Origin: Motacilla alba alba
Lineage: Eukaryota; Chordata; Aves; Passeriformes; Motacillidae
Assembly: GCF_015832195.1 (NCBI RefSeq)
Contig: NC_052032.1
Location: 3,106,618-3,170,617 of the forward strand
DNA length: 64,000 nucleotides
Reading direction: 5' to 3'
Positions 48,701 through 60,439 of this stretch are shown here, piece after piece. A program made the translations under genes and the position numbers. The notes below the pieces were generated by a model, which saw only the letters and a program-made list of their open reading frames with translations, had not been told where the DNA came from and made no database searches. Position 1 is the first letter of the stretch. Each line of letters begins with the position of its first letter.

Positions 48701-51589
48701 CAGTGAAAATGCTTCAGATTTTCTGGAAGTGCAAAATAGAAGAAGTGATGAATATTTTACGTTTTAAAAAAGCCAGCACTGGTTCTCTTAATTTAAGTCA
48801 TTTTTCATGTAGTTACCATTTATCACAGAGAGCAGAGACTTCAGCTGGTAAAAATTAGTGTATTTCCATAAACGAATGGATCTGGTCTGGCTTATTCCAG
48901 CTCAGCATTTGACTTACTACAAATAATGGAATTGGGAGGTAGGGATGTAAGGAAGAAATTAGCAGAGCTGCAGCTTGGCAGGGATCACGGAGCTGTTTGC
49001 AAGAGCTCTGAATGCTCAAGCCTAGAATGGGCCAAACCCCTCATTACAACCAGGATTAACAACTTTTCTTGTCGTTTAGAGGTTGCAAATCAGGGCTGCT
49101 TTGCTTGCAGAGCATTTGTTGTGCAGTTGCTGGAGGCGGCTCCGAGGGGTCCCATTCCTACTCGGGGCCCCAATGTGTTTCCTATTCCCCTCACTGACGT
49201 GGGATCCTTTTTGCTCCCCCATTGGGCAACCAAAGCATTCCAAGCATGACAGTAATTAGTAATTAGTACCACACCGCCCCATTGTGCTAATTGAAGCTGC
49301 AGGTGCTTGATGTTGCCGAAACCTGGACTTTTCTGGGACTTTAACTTCCATTTATGTGGTCACTCTGAGGGACTTTGGCCACAGACAAGACCCCCACATT
49401 GTACTTGGAACTGTACAAATGCCAAAGAGATGCCCCCTGCTCCAGAGCTTTTACGATCCCAGTGATTTTTAATCCCATTGTTAAAAGTCACAATGCCTCG
49501 TGCCTTAGAACTGTAACACAATGTTCATGGACAGAGACAAAGATTCACTGAGAGACACGGAGCCCACTTGGAAATCACACATCTGTCAGAAGCACTTTGG
49601 TCTGAAAATGTTACACAAATGACCTTCAGAGGTGCTGCCATGGGTTAGGGTTTGGAGGGAAAAGGGATTTTGCCTTTTTAGTTTACCCCTGTTCTGTCTC
49701 TGGAATCAGTTTTGTATCCGAGCTCTTGGCTTCCCACCCTCGTGATGTCCATCAAAGAAATTTCTTTGCAGTGAGCTTCAATTCATGATGCATCTTTTCT
49801 AGCCTGATGTTGGGTAAACTGTGACTCCTGCTTCTCTTGAGTGTGTCAAATCTGATTCTTCGTGTTTCCATAAGAACCACAACTTAAAACTTCCAATTTA
49901 TTGCTTTTCTCCTTGTTATCATTGTTTTCTATATGTTTAGGAATTGTTGTGACAAATAGTTCTGCATGGTGTTTTGAGCTGAGTAAATATGAGGATTTCA
50001 AATTTGCTAAAGGAAATGTCCTGCTTAATTGCCTTGGAGAAGGTACATGGGTAAATCACATTCCCATCTCTTCATTTCCTACAAGTCTGATGTATCTAGT
50101 TACAGTTTTCACTAAGCTGCTGCTCCTCAAGTGGTACAACCTCAATTTTCCCCTCCTGAGACAGAAACAAACAGCCCCAAATTGAAAAGAAAGAAAGTTA
50201 TTTGGGGAAGATTTCATCTTAGATGGTTTTGATTAAGAGACAGACCTAAAGGAGTGTGTGTTGAAAGACTCATATCTGGTCATCACAATCTTCTGTAGGG
50301 AAGAAACAGATATTCTACTTGTTCCATTTCAAAAAGGTTTTTGGCCTTTTGTATTTTTCACAGAAGCATAGATAATTTCTTTTTTTCACTCCTGACTTTT
50401 GTAGAAAGCTCTCTCTTCCAGAACTGTGTCTTAGAGACAAGCAAACTGAAGATGGAGACTCTTGAGAGTAACCTGTAGTTGGGAAACTCAAAAGCTTCCT
50501 TTAAGAAATACAGTTGTGCTCCTTCATTTAATTAAATGCAGTACTTAAAATGAGGGAATCGGCTCTGTGAAGTATCATTTATCTGTCATGGCTTTGTAAA
50601 GAAATGAGACAACTTAAAGGTATGCTAATCTTTCCCATTATTCTGAAGCCAGGCTTTCAGCAAGAAAAACTGCCCTTCATAGGCAAGTGTCATAGTTAAC
50701 ACCTCTTTATAAAAGATAAATGATAATGGAAGAGGAAAACAATTACCATGGTGCTTTCAGCCTCGAGGAAAGCCCTGGTGGATGAAGTCGAGGTTCTTAG
50801 TGGAAGATCATAACAGACAATGCATCATAAAACAAACAAGCAAGAATGAGGAAAAGCTAAACTTAACAGAAAATTATTTCTTTTTATTTTCATTTCACTT
50901 GACTTACTTTCCCGTGGCAGTCGAAATTGATGTCTCTGGTGGAATTAGCATGTTTGTGACTATCTTTTGCTGTCGTAAATGTACTTTTAAAAAGAGATTT
51001 AAGGGCCCACCAGAGCTCTGAATCACCCCGTGGACAATCTTTTCTCTTTCTCTATTGACTGTAAGGCAGAAACTTTCTCTGGTCCAGACTGGTTTGATGC
51101 CTCTGTTGTGCCCTGCTGTGCAATCTTTGAGCTGAAATTTTCAAGAGGCCCAGTGGGGATTCCACATTTTTTTGGCAAAAATTGGCCATAAAAATACCTT
51201 AGCCCCATTTGATGTTTCCAGCCTTTGTGTGTTTCATTCTCTGCTATCTCAGCACGCAGCTGCCAATGGCAAGGGTCAGTCAGGAGACCCAGATCCAGCA
51301 AAGTGCTCTGGCATTTGATTGCATTTAAATAGGGAAAAGCAGGTGCATCAAATCCTAGGAATTAGGAGAAGAGATGATGGTGTTCAAAGCAATGGACTCC
51401 AGTGCCTTGGAATGGATGGAGGGTCTGCCACAGAATCCCTGGGTGACCTTGCAGAAGTCCCAACCTTGCTGTGCTCAGCTGTTGATCACTGCTTTCTCTG
51501 TATCTTTGTTTGTGAGGGATTCAAACCCAAGTATTGAGTGAGTGTATTAATTTAGATGTTTGTAACTGCAATACAGCACACTAGTTTTG
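45779..51589. other. Unannotated unique sequence, about 5.8 kb
   Basis: No gene or clear repeat was recognised. The 183-codon plus frame at 46086-46637 is the longest frame outside repeats. It overlaps a 150-codon minus frame, has cysteine-rich, low-information sequence, and matches no family I know. A paired homeodomain-type site at 49246-49303 is listed separately. Confidence 0.5.
49246..49303. promoter_or_regulatory. Paired homeodomain-type motifs
   Basis: Direct repeat of GTAATTA (in 'agtaattagtaattagtacc' near 49251) followed by 'gtgctaattgaagctgcagg' near 49284. Three TAATTA/TAATTG cores within 45 bases in repeat-free sequence suggest a possible homeodomain binding cluster. Function is inference. 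Confidence 0.3.
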
Positions 51590-52190
51590 GAGGGTCTGCC
51601 GCCCAGAAGCCCCTGCCCTGGGCTGAGCCCAGCGTGGGCAGCAGGGCAGGGGGGATTGTGCCCCTGTGCCCTGTGCTCAGGTGAGACCCCAGCTGCAGAG
51701 CTGCCCCAGCCCTGGCCCAGCACAGGGAGCAGCTGGAGCTGCTGCAGAGATCCAGAGGAGGCACCAGGGGCATCAGAGGGATGGAGCAGCTCTGCTGGGA
51801 GGAGAGGCTGGGATTGTTCAGCCTGGGGAAGAGACCAGGGGTGATCTAACTGTGGCCTTGCAGTGCCTGGAGGGGCTGACAGGAAATATGGAGAGAGACA
51901 ATTGACAAGGGCCTGGAGTGCCAGGACAAGGGGAATGGCTTCAAACTGCCCGAGGGCAGGGATGGATGGGATATTGGGAAGGAATTGTTCCCTGTGAGGG
52001 AGGGTGGGCAGGCCCTGCCACAGGGTGCAGAGAAGCTGTGGCTGCCCCTGAATCCCTGGAAGTGTCCAAGGCCTGGTTGGATGGGTCTTGGAGCAGCCTG
52101 GGACAGTGGGAGGTGTCCCTGCCCATGGCAGGGGTAGAAACAGATTTTCTTTAAGGTCCCTAATCAACCCTAAACCTTCTGTGCTTCCTC
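51590..52190 (+). mobile_element. CR1 LINE, plus strand 3' fragment
   Basis: It contains the end of the CR1 ORF2 region ('gtgctcaggtgagaccccag' near 51673), then 'gagggatggagcagctctgc' and 'gattgttcagcctggggaag'. The 3' untranslated blocks 'gcctgggacagtgggaggtg' and 'ccctgcccatggcaggggta' follow, ending in diverged sequence after 'ctttaaggtccctaatcaac'. The 206-codon minus frame across it (51547-52167) is an antisense artefact. It is the most 5'-extended of the five copies of this subfamily here. Confidence 0.9.
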
Positions 52191-52505
52191 AACCCCTTCA
52201 GTTTTCTGGACAGATTAGAGGTTGGCCTGTGCCATAAAATCCAGGCAGACAGAGGAATTCCAGCTGTGCAGCTGTAATTCCCTCAGCAGGAGCACAGGGG
52301 TGTGGCAGGATGAGCTGCAGGTAGAGCTCTCACCTGAGGTCAAGCCAGGTGTGCTCTTTGGAAAACACTGGAGCAGGTTGGGCTGGATCCAGCCACCTGC
52401 TGAGGGCTGTGCCAGGTGTGGAGCTGATGAGGGAATCACAGTCCCCTCAGAGCACAGCCCCACTGCTGCTGTGTCTGCCCACCGACCACAGCCACAGGGG
52501 GGGTC
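52191..52505. other. Unannotated sequence between CR1 and LTR
   Basis: About 300 bases of GC-moderate DNA with no recognised repeat or gene. The last four bases (GGTC, 52502-52505) are the left target duplication of the adjoining LTR. Confidence 0.55.
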
Positions 52506-52943
52506 TGATGCCTTGTGCAGGCTGGCCTAGAGCAGAGCCTGGACAGAGCTAAAGAATAAAGCAGGGATTTATTCAAAGGATCTCCTCAATGGATCCACCA
52601 GGGCTGCACCCAAGATGAACCAAAATGGTCCCAAAATGCACGAGCGCTCCCGGGGTCTCTCCCTTGGATCAGTTCTGCTCCATTTGCACCTTGCAGTTCA
52701 TTGTCCAGTTCCAGCTTTAGCCCAGGCACTCCCATCCTGCTTGTTTTTCTCTCCTCAGCCCACGGTGTTTGTGCTCTTGGGCTGAGATTTGGATCATTTG
52801 TCCTTGGTGCCCAGCTGGAGCAGGAATTGTTTTGTCTCCCTGCTCTGTGCAGAGAGCTCACCATCCCCTGATGTGAAGCCCAGCCCCACACACTAAAGCA
52901 GCACAGAATGTGAAAAACAGAAAAGCTGAAACCTGAGGCATCA
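52506..52943 (-). mobile_element. Solo LTR with perfect 4-bp target duplication
   Basis: Complete LTR with inverted ends TGATGCC (52506-52512) and GGCATCA (52937-52943), flanked by a perfect 4-base direct repeat GGTC (52502-52505 and 52944-52947). Four bases is the duplication expected of class I (gamma-retrovirus-like) integration. Read on the minus strand it starts 'tgatgcctcaggtttcagct' and has AATAAA near its 3' part (antisense 'tttattcaaagg' near 52569). The same family occurs at 36126-36558 in the same orientation. No internal genes remain. Confidence 0.9.
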
Positions 52944-52947
52944 GGTC

Positions 52948-55900
52948 TTTCCCCACTTCTTAAGTTCCTGCTCAAGTCCTGCCTTTAGTTTGTGCCATCT
53001 GGGAGGTAGAATACAAACAGTGTAACAGATTATGGAAATGTGTAAACACTTGTGATTTCCCCTGAGGTTTTCCTCAGTGCAATTGGATAGAGTGACTGAA
53101 ATGAAGGAACATTGCTCAGTACCCTTAAGTGTGTGAGATCTGACCAATAATACATTAGCAAGATAATACTTCCTTATCTCATATGTATGCTGGGAAGATT
53201 GACCCGTTCTTTGCCTGTAAAATTCTGGGAAACTGGGAAACGTTATTTGCCATAAATGCCAAGTACAGCTCTTACTGTGGCATCTGTGACTCAGTTCCTT
53301 AGTTTGAAATAAATAAAAGCCCATGTCATTAACAACAACAAAATAAATGCGTAAAGGCTTACTCAGCTACGGATCCGTAGCTGACAAATTTGAATTGACA
53401 AAGCTTAAGTAATTAAAAGCATGAGCTGGAAAAAGATCCTCAAATTTCTGAATAAGTCTGAGACCTGGAGCTCTGCAGTGCTGAGGACTTTGAGCTTTCT
53501 ATCTCAATGTATGTTTTTCCTACCATTTCTCTGCAGCCAGGATTAATAGTTTGGCTTTTATACGGTCTCTTATCTAAAAAAAGGGATATCCCAAACTCTG
53601 TGAGCATTGAGGGTTTCTAAGGACCCGAGAGCCATAAGCAGTAGATATCTGCAGGAGACTGTGTGGTTCTTTCCATGTAGAGAGGTTAAATTTGGAGCAG
53701 TGTTGTGTTGAACCCCTTCCCAGCATCACCAGCCTGGAGGGGGAATGGGACGGACTCAGAAGGAGATGATTTTATTTGATTCATGAAGCTTTGGTGAGCA
53801 GGGAGGGAAATGCCCCCAGGTGGGTGTCTTAGGTGGGGAAGGCAGAGGAAGGTGCTCAGAAAAGAACTTTTCAATGGAGCTTTTCCCTCTCTCTAGGCTG
53901 AGATTTGCAGAGGGGAGCAGAGCTGGGTGGGCAGACTTCATTGCAAATCCTGCGCCTGCCTTCTGTCCAGCTGCTCCATATCTCTGAGAACAACTCTCAT
54001 CCCTGTGTTCATTCTGCAGGCACCACTTCCTGCTTTCTGTTGGCTTCATGGAGTTTTGTACTTTGCTGCCTCCTGGTTTGTGTCCTTTACCACCACATCA
54101 AACTGTTAAGATCTACTGGATTGTTTTTCCATTTTAATTCCACAGATGAATCGAAAAACAGATTCTCCACACACTCTCACGAGTTTTTCAAGTGAGGAGA
54201 TAAGCTCAGCATCTTAATGTGGTATTGATCTGAGCCCTGTGGAATTTGAATTTGTTTGACTTTGTGAAGTTTGCATAGGTAGGATATCTGAACATCAGAT
54301 GCCTGTCAAGCCTGAGACTGGCCTGTTTGATCTGGCTAACTCATAATTAATTGAGCTGTTAATGTGAGTATTTGATAAGAGCACCTGGGGGTGTTTGGCA
54401 CAAAAGGTGCTGGCGATGTGGAGCTTGACAGATGGATGCTTTCCAAATTTAAATCAGGTAGGTCTTAACCAATGATTTATAGCTGGGGAGAGTGGAATGT
54501 AAAGTGATGTGATATTTTCCAAGTGAAGCAGTCTGATCTTTCATGAAATCAGGATACAGGGTGGAAATGATCTGTCTATTAACAGCCTTCATTTCAGCTG
54601 GAACTGGCCTTGCTATTGTGCCTTTTGTGCTGAGAGTCTCCCTAAGCACTTTGCCACGACAAAACACACAATAGCTCAGCTATGGGGGCAACAAATGGAG
54701 CAGTAATAATGCACACAGCCCCTCAGTACTGGTTTAGGGGTACACTGTGACTTGCAAATTTCCCACCCCAGGAAAACTGACTGCAAGCTCACAAGGATTT
54801 CATCTCCTGTGGCAGAGAGGGGGGAATGTGAAGAGCTGTTATTCTGCCTGAGTTGCATGCACAGAGATCATCCCTCAGGCACTGCCAGGGTTTCTGTAGC
54901 AGCCACAGTGATGTGAGCAGCAGCACACTTGCATGTTAACCAGGCCAGTCAGCAGCACCTCTCTCCTGCAGCATAATAAGTGGGACTGGAGAAGGAGCAT
55001 CACATTTTCTCTAAGGGGCATGGCTGGCTGGTGAAACTGGAGCACACAGGGGCTGGAATTCATGGCATGGTGTGTTTGGGTGTCTCCTTATTCCTTGCTG
55101 AAGAAACAGCTTTTCAGCTCCAAAGGCTTACTTGGTTATTCCTGCTGCTCCTGGTGTGAACAGCCAGCACAGGAGGGCACCCAGACAGTGCTGTGCTATC
55201 AGAGTTCCTCCTTCCTTCCAAGTCTGGGCTTGCTGTCGCTGGTTCCTCACCAGCCTTGGCTGGTCTGGCCTAATATGGCAAAATTCAGAGCTGGTGCTGG
55301 CCCTTGAACCTGAGCTCAGGCTTTGGGAAAGGAGAGACAACCTCCACACAGACCTTCCTTCGAGGTGGGTGGAAGGGAATATACAGTAACAACTGATTAT
55401 CTTTATATGACATCATTCCCAAATATTTTTAACCTCAGTTGTGCTAAGATTGCACCCAGAGCTGATTGGAACACCTGTTTTAACACATTCTTGGCTTGTT
55501 TTGCTCCTTAGACTGGAAAATTCCTCTGGGGAATGAAGGCCTTGTGTGAGGAGGAGGGTGCAGGGAGCAGGGGTTGTGCAATGCACCCCCAGCACCACAT
55601 TCCTCCCTGCACAGGACTTATATATAACATCAGAGCTCTCTGGGAAAGCTTGCTGTGGGCCAGCCTTGAGGATGGAATCTTTACCGTTTGCTTTCTGATC
55701 AAACTCATCAGATGCTGAGCCCTCAGAAATGTTCATTTACTCCCTAAATGTCCTCCCTTTGTGCTGGCTGCTGTTGAAGTGGAGCCAGTGCCTGCCCAGG
55801 CAGTTTTGGACTTTGTGCTCTCGCTGTTCAGAGACGATCTGAACTAACCACTGAGCCATTGTGAGGCACATGTGAGAGCTGAGCTTCTCTGCCAATCTCT

Positions 55901-56544
55901 CCTCAAATTGCTTTTGTTCGCTCTGTCTGTATCACCAAACCAAAGGCATCAAATTGCACTAGAAAGAGAATCCTGATTTCACAGGAGGCTCTGTTCAGTG
56001 TACTCACAGTCAGGGGCACTGCTGTTCACTGAGCAACATCAGAGGGCTTGTGGGGGCTGGACTCAATTGTGTTGTATTCGAGTCAAGGCATTTTCAAAAT
56101 TCATTTCTCTTGCTAAAAGACCGACTCCCTCTTCTTTTAGGAAAAGTACTGTCTCAATAGAAGATGAAATAGAGTGTAACTAGGTTGGGTATGAGGGGGG
56201 AGTTTGGTGTTTCTGGTCCAGCCCTCCTGCTCCCAGCAGGACTCCTTGAGGCTCTGTGGGCTCGCTCAGGGCTTTGTGCAGCTGGGATTGGGTTATCTTT
56301 AGGGATGAAGGTTGCAGTCTCTCTGGGCAAATTTGTTCCAGTGCTTGCTCTTAGAGCTGTTTTCCCCCCTTTTCCAGCTGAACTTTCTCTTGCTGCAATC
56401 TGTGTGTTTCCTCTTGCTCTTGGTGCATCTCTGGGAAGAGTTTGACTCAGTTTCTCTTTATTTCTTCCCTGTTCAGTGCTTGGAGATTGAAAAGATATGC
56501 CTTTAGCTCCAACAGGGCAAACTCACTGCTCTTTGTATTTCTTG
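52948..56544. other. Unannotated unique sequence, about 3.6 kb
   Basis: No gene or interspersed repeat was recognised. The only striking structure is the perfect 22-bp palindrome at 53363-53384, listed separately. Open frames are short (up to 127 codons, minus, 52941-53324) and without recognisable features. Confidence 0.55.
53363..53384. repeat. Perfect 22-bp palindrome
   Basis: The left half TCAGCTACGGA is followed directly by its exact reverse complement, with no loop. It contains a central GGATCC and two CpGs in AT-rich, CpG-poor surroundings. The next base pair (C/C) breaks the symmetry. A dimeric protein could bind it, or it could extrude as a small cruciform. Neither is shown by sequence alone. 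Confidence 0.93.
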
Positions 56545-56820
56545 TCATGGAGGTGAATCTAATTTCATGGAGTTCAAGAATGATTTGGGTTGGCAGAGAT
56601 CTTAAAGCTCCTCTCATTCCACTCCCTGCCATGGCAGGGACACCTCCCACTGTCCCAGGCTGCTCCAAGCCCTGTCCAGCCTGGCCTTGGGCACTGCCAG
56701 GGATCCAGGGGCAGCCCCAGCTGCTCTGGGCACCCTGTGCCAGCGCCTCAGCAGGGGCAAATTTCTTCCGATATCCCACCTAATTCTCCTCTCTATTACC
56801 ATCCTAGAACCTCTCCTCTG
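56545..56820 (-). mobile_element. CR1 LINE 3' end, minus strand
   Basis: It starts with the reverse-complemented CR1 3' end ('caagaatgatttgggttggc' near 56575), then 'ccatggcagggacacctccc', 'ggatccaggggcagccccag' and 'ttcttccgatatcccaccta'. It belongs to the same subfamily as 32685, 51590, 58745 and 63300. It is 5'-truncated within the untranslated region. Confidence 0.9.
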
Positions 56821-57416
56821 AGCTCAGCCTTGATTTACTGACCTTGGTTTTCCCTCTTTTTCCATGGCTATGCCTGAGACCCATTTCTAACTGAGTATAA
56901 ATTAAGGCTTTCTCTTGTCCTTTCATTTTGCTAATGCTCAGCTCTGCTCAGATTGTTTGAAACCGGCTGTTGCTGGGAGTAGAAACAGAGAAAAGAATCA
57001 AATATAGGGGAAAATGTGCTCAAACTGTTTGTTCTCATAACTCAGTGCAAGCAGCCCAGGGAAGTAGGCATGAGCTTGCAGAAATACTCTGGGGTTTTGC
57101 ACGTATCCAAACACATCCTCTGTTCTAGCTTGCTTGTCAAATTCTTATGTTCAATATCCGAAATATCTCTTAATCTGATCAGATCTATCCTAAAATGTTG
57201 ACAGTCTTATTTCCTCAGGCCCAAATGAGGTCAGTGGCCATGTATCCTTCTTGGAGACAATCGGGAAATAATTAAAATCTGGAAATGATCATTCGGGCAA
57301 GGATGGAAAATATTTTCAATTTCCTAAGTAGCTGTGACACTTTTCACATGAGTGCTCTCTTTCTTCTGAAACCCCTCACTTTTCTCTTTGGCCTCTCAGC
57401 GCTCTTTGTTTTCCCT

Positions 57417-57475
57417 CAAAAAAAAAAAAAAACCAACCAGAAAGAAAAAAAAAAAAAACAAAACAAAAAACAACC
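57417..57475 (+). repeat. Imperfect poly(A)/(CAAA) tract
   Basis: Two A-runs of about 14 bases separated by 'ccaaccagaaag', then CAAAA-type repeats. It generates an antisense phenylalanine-rich frame that is not a gene. Confidence 0.88.
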
Positions 57476-58439
57476 CTATATCCTGGTGGAAAGCAGAGGC
57501 AGGGCTGGGGGAATGTATCAGTGAGGCAGGAGGCAGCTGCCTTCTGCCCTGGCCATGCTGATCTGTTCTCATCTTCCTTCTCCCTGTAATACCAGTGCTG
57601 CAGAATCCTGCAGCTTTTCTCACTGTTCCCCATCCATCTCCCACCTTCTGGATAACAGTGGGGTTTTCCCTCAGGTGCTCTCAAGCAGGTGTTTCTCTCC
57701 CTCAGGTGCTTCTCAGGCTGAAGCTAAACTCAAGAGCAGATCAGTGACTTGGATTAGGGCATAAATGCAGCAAAATCCAGATTTGTGGGTGTGCTCTGCT
57801 GCCCCAGCTTCAGCTGTCCATAGGATAGCCTGGCATGGGATTCCTGTGTGCAGACATCAGCCTCTTTTGGGGTTCTCTGCACAGCAGCCCCACCATGGGA
57901 CTCAGGATCCCACTGAAATCATGGTACAAACCCATTAAACTCGATTTAGGGACCTGGACCAAATGTCTATCTATATAACCTTTATTTCTGGCTCTGCTTG
58001 TCAAGAGTGGTGGAAGGTGCTGTTATTTTTGGAAGTGACTTGGGTTGTGCAGAGCTGAAATACAGCTGTCCCTTACTCCAGCTGGAGGCCATAGAAAACT
58101 TCTTTAACTTGTCGCTGTATTCCAGATTTATTTTGGGGTTTTTAATATCACAGTGTGCCCAGTACGGAATATTAGCAAGAGTAAAATGACATGAATGTGA
58201 AATGGAGGAATTTAAACAGGCAAAGGGCACTAAATAAATTAACTTTCATTCTTTCACTGAAGGAACTGTTCTCTGTGTTTCTCCCCAGCCTTTTATGCCA
58301 CGCATACATTATAACTACACACTCAGGCTACTTTAATGCATTCAGGCACTGTTTCCAGTTCCTCCTTTCCTTCAGCTTGCTTAGCTAAAAATCAATTTGT
58401 TATTATGTGAATTGCTGCAGGACATAAAGCTGTCTATGT

Positions 58440-58570
58440 AACTAGCCCAATTAATTAATATTTTTGCACTCTACTTTAATCAAACATAATCGCCAGACTT
58501 TTAAGTATGACCACTCATCAGTATTTTCCAGTGGAGCTTATTTTTCATGATTATATTATTACTGCAATCC
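58440..58570. promoter_or_regulatory. Weak candidate conserved element, ATTA-rich
   Basis: 'cccaattaattaatattttt' near 58446, 'tttaatcaaacataatcgcc' near 58475 and 'catgattatattattactgc' near 58546 fall in repeat-free DNA. The motif density fits homeodomain or POU binding, but the sequence is AT-rich enough for chance. Confidence 0.22.
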
Positions 58571-58744
58571 ATCCTTGTGCCATTCCCCTGCCTTCCTATT
58601 GGAATGAAGTGTTCTCAGCAGCAGCAGAGACTGGGGATGGAGAATAGTGAGGAGATGGTGGAGATTCTGCATAAATGTTTTAAATGAATGAACCAGTCCT
58701 TAGTAAATGTGTCACCCAACAGGGTGTAGGTGTTATGGAGGTGG

Positions 58745-59125
58745 CTCTAATTTCACAGAATTCCAGAATTATTTGGGTTGGCGGAGATCTTAAAGATCAT
58801 CTTGTTCCACTCCTGCCATGGGCAGGTACACCTTCCACTATCCCAAGTGGCTCCAAGCCCTGGCCTTGGGCACTTCCAGGGATCCAGGGGCAGCCACAGC
58901 TGCTCTGGGCACCCTGAGCCAGGGCTTCAGCTGGGGAAAATTTCTTATAATATCCCATCTCACTCTCCTCTCTTTCAGTGGGAAGCCATTCTCCCTGGCC
59001 CTGGTAAATAGTCTCATTCCATCTTTCTTGTCAGCTCCCTTCAACTTCTGGAAGGCCACAATCAGACCACCCCAAAACCTGCTCTTCTCCAGGCTGAACA
59101 ATCCCAATTCCACAGCACTCAAAGG
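58745..59125 (-). mobile_element. CR1 LINE, minus strand
   Basis: It starts with reverse-complemented CR1 3' sequence ('ccagaattatttgggttggc' near 58763), then 'ccatgggcaggtacaccttc', 'ggatccaggggcagccacag', 'ttcttataatatcccatctc', and antisense sequence towards ORF2 ('ctgctcttctccaggctgaa' near 59079). It is longer than the copy at 56545 and of the same subfamily and orientation. The 192-codon plus frame at 58818-59396 is an artefact of this repeat. Confidence 0.9.
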
Positions 59126-59450
59126 GGCACAATCTTGCTGGAGGCTGTGGCAAAACAAAATATCAGAACCCTCAGGTCTTTCCATTGCTCCTTGTCTCTT
59201 GTCCCTCCTGAGATCAGGGCTGAGTTCACATGGGCAGAAATGTACTGGTACTGTGCAAGCAGAGGAATATAGTGAGAGTTTACTGTACCCATTTGGTTAT
59301 TTTCCTATCTCTTTGGAGCAGAAGGGCTCAGACATAGTAACATGTTCTATAAAAATAACATTTTTACCTTTTCTTGTGCTTTCTCCTGCAAGGTGAAACA
59401 ATGAGTTGGAAAATACAGTTGTTGGGAAGCATCTCTCTTACATCTCAAGA

Positions 59451-59470
59451 CAAAAAAAAAAAAAAAAAAA
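59451..59470 (+). repeat. Poly(A) tract, about 20 bases
   Basis: An uninterrupted A run. No retroposed gene body was recognised before it. Confidence 0.9.
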
Positions 59471-59902
59471 GAGTTCAGGGCCAAGGATCTTGCCCTTGGT
59501 GGGTGCTGGCAGCTGCTTGAAACAAAGGCAAACTGGATGTAGAAACAAGTTCCTGGAGACTGTCATAGTAGTTTGCACTTCAGCCACAGTTCTTAATGAC
59601 TGTCCTCAATAACCCGAGTGCTTTTGGATGTGCTAAACCCATGGACCGGAGAACTGCAGAAAACCAGGGCTGGAGAGGGCTTTGGGAGCCTTTGAATTTG
59701 ACAGTTCACCCACTATTTTAACTCGAGGACTATCTGGACTACTTCAAGAAAATATAAAGTCTATATTAACCAGCTTTGCTCCAGTTGTTTATTGCTCAAG
59801 TCAAGCAAATATTAGTCTAAACTGCAAATATTTATGTATTGCTCTTTATTTGCGTGCAGATGTGCGTGTACAAGTGGTTTTTACAATTGGTTTTACCTAC
59901 AG

Positions 59903-60045
59903 CTTCCAGCACTCTTGAGACACTGACCAAGTTTGGACTGGAAGGATTTCCGCGATGGTTTCTTCTAGTTTTGCTTTTTCTGTTCCTTGTCTTTATTTCT
60001 GCCATTTTAGGGGTGGAGAAAGAAAGAAGAGATGCATTGGTATAA
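59903..60045 (+). CDS. Weak candidate terminal exon, tail-anchor-like peptide
   Basis: A pyrimidine-rich stretch ending in 'cctacag' (59896-59902) resembles a splice acceptor. The following open frame, in phase with a 68-codon frame starting at 59839, encodes about 47 residues before a TAA at 60043-60045. They comprise a short polar part, 'EGFPRW', then about 20 hydrophobic residues that would span a membrane, and a charged tail 'VEKERRDALV'. That layout suits the last exon of a single-pass or tail-anchored protein. As an idea only, the order 'EGFP - membrane span - VE' recalls C-terminal exons of LEM-domain nuclear envelope proteins. No partner exons were found, and T-rich DNA readily encodes hydrophobic runs, so chance is the likelier explanation. 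Confidence 0.15.
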
Positions 60046-60439
60046 AAAGAAAATGGGAGAAAAGAGAAGGAATCTATGCCCAAACTAGTAAATGCCTAGA
60101 AGCAAAAAATCCAATTCAACCAATTCCTCGGGGTGTCCAATGTCTCAGTGTGTTCCTTTTGGAAACAAAAAAGCATTTCTGATTTTCAGGAAATTTGACG
60201 TTGGTGTGTTGAAACCATGAAAAAAAAATTCTGGGAAGTGGAACTTTTTTTTTTGTCAAAAAGTTCCTCTTCTGAAAAGTTTCTGGATGGTGAGGGATTC
60301 ACCTGCTGCTTCCACAGAGTCAATGGGTGCAGGAGTGATTCTGTCAGTCTCAGGTAACTGAGTTGGTGGTTCAGGTCCTTGCTGCTCCTCACACCCTCCC
60401 CAAACCCAGTTACAGCTCTCACCTTAATTAAAAAAGTGC

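Larger units (their letters stand above)
56821..58744. other. Unannotated unique sequence
   Basis: No gene was seen. It contains an A-rich tract at 57417-57475 and an AT-rich stretch with homeodomain-like motifs at 58440-58570, both listed separately. Confidence 0.55.

Noticed and set aside
51547..52167. 206-codon open frame, minus strand
   Set aside because: Wholly antisense to the CR1 at 51590-52190. Similar antisense frames appear in the other CR1 copies.
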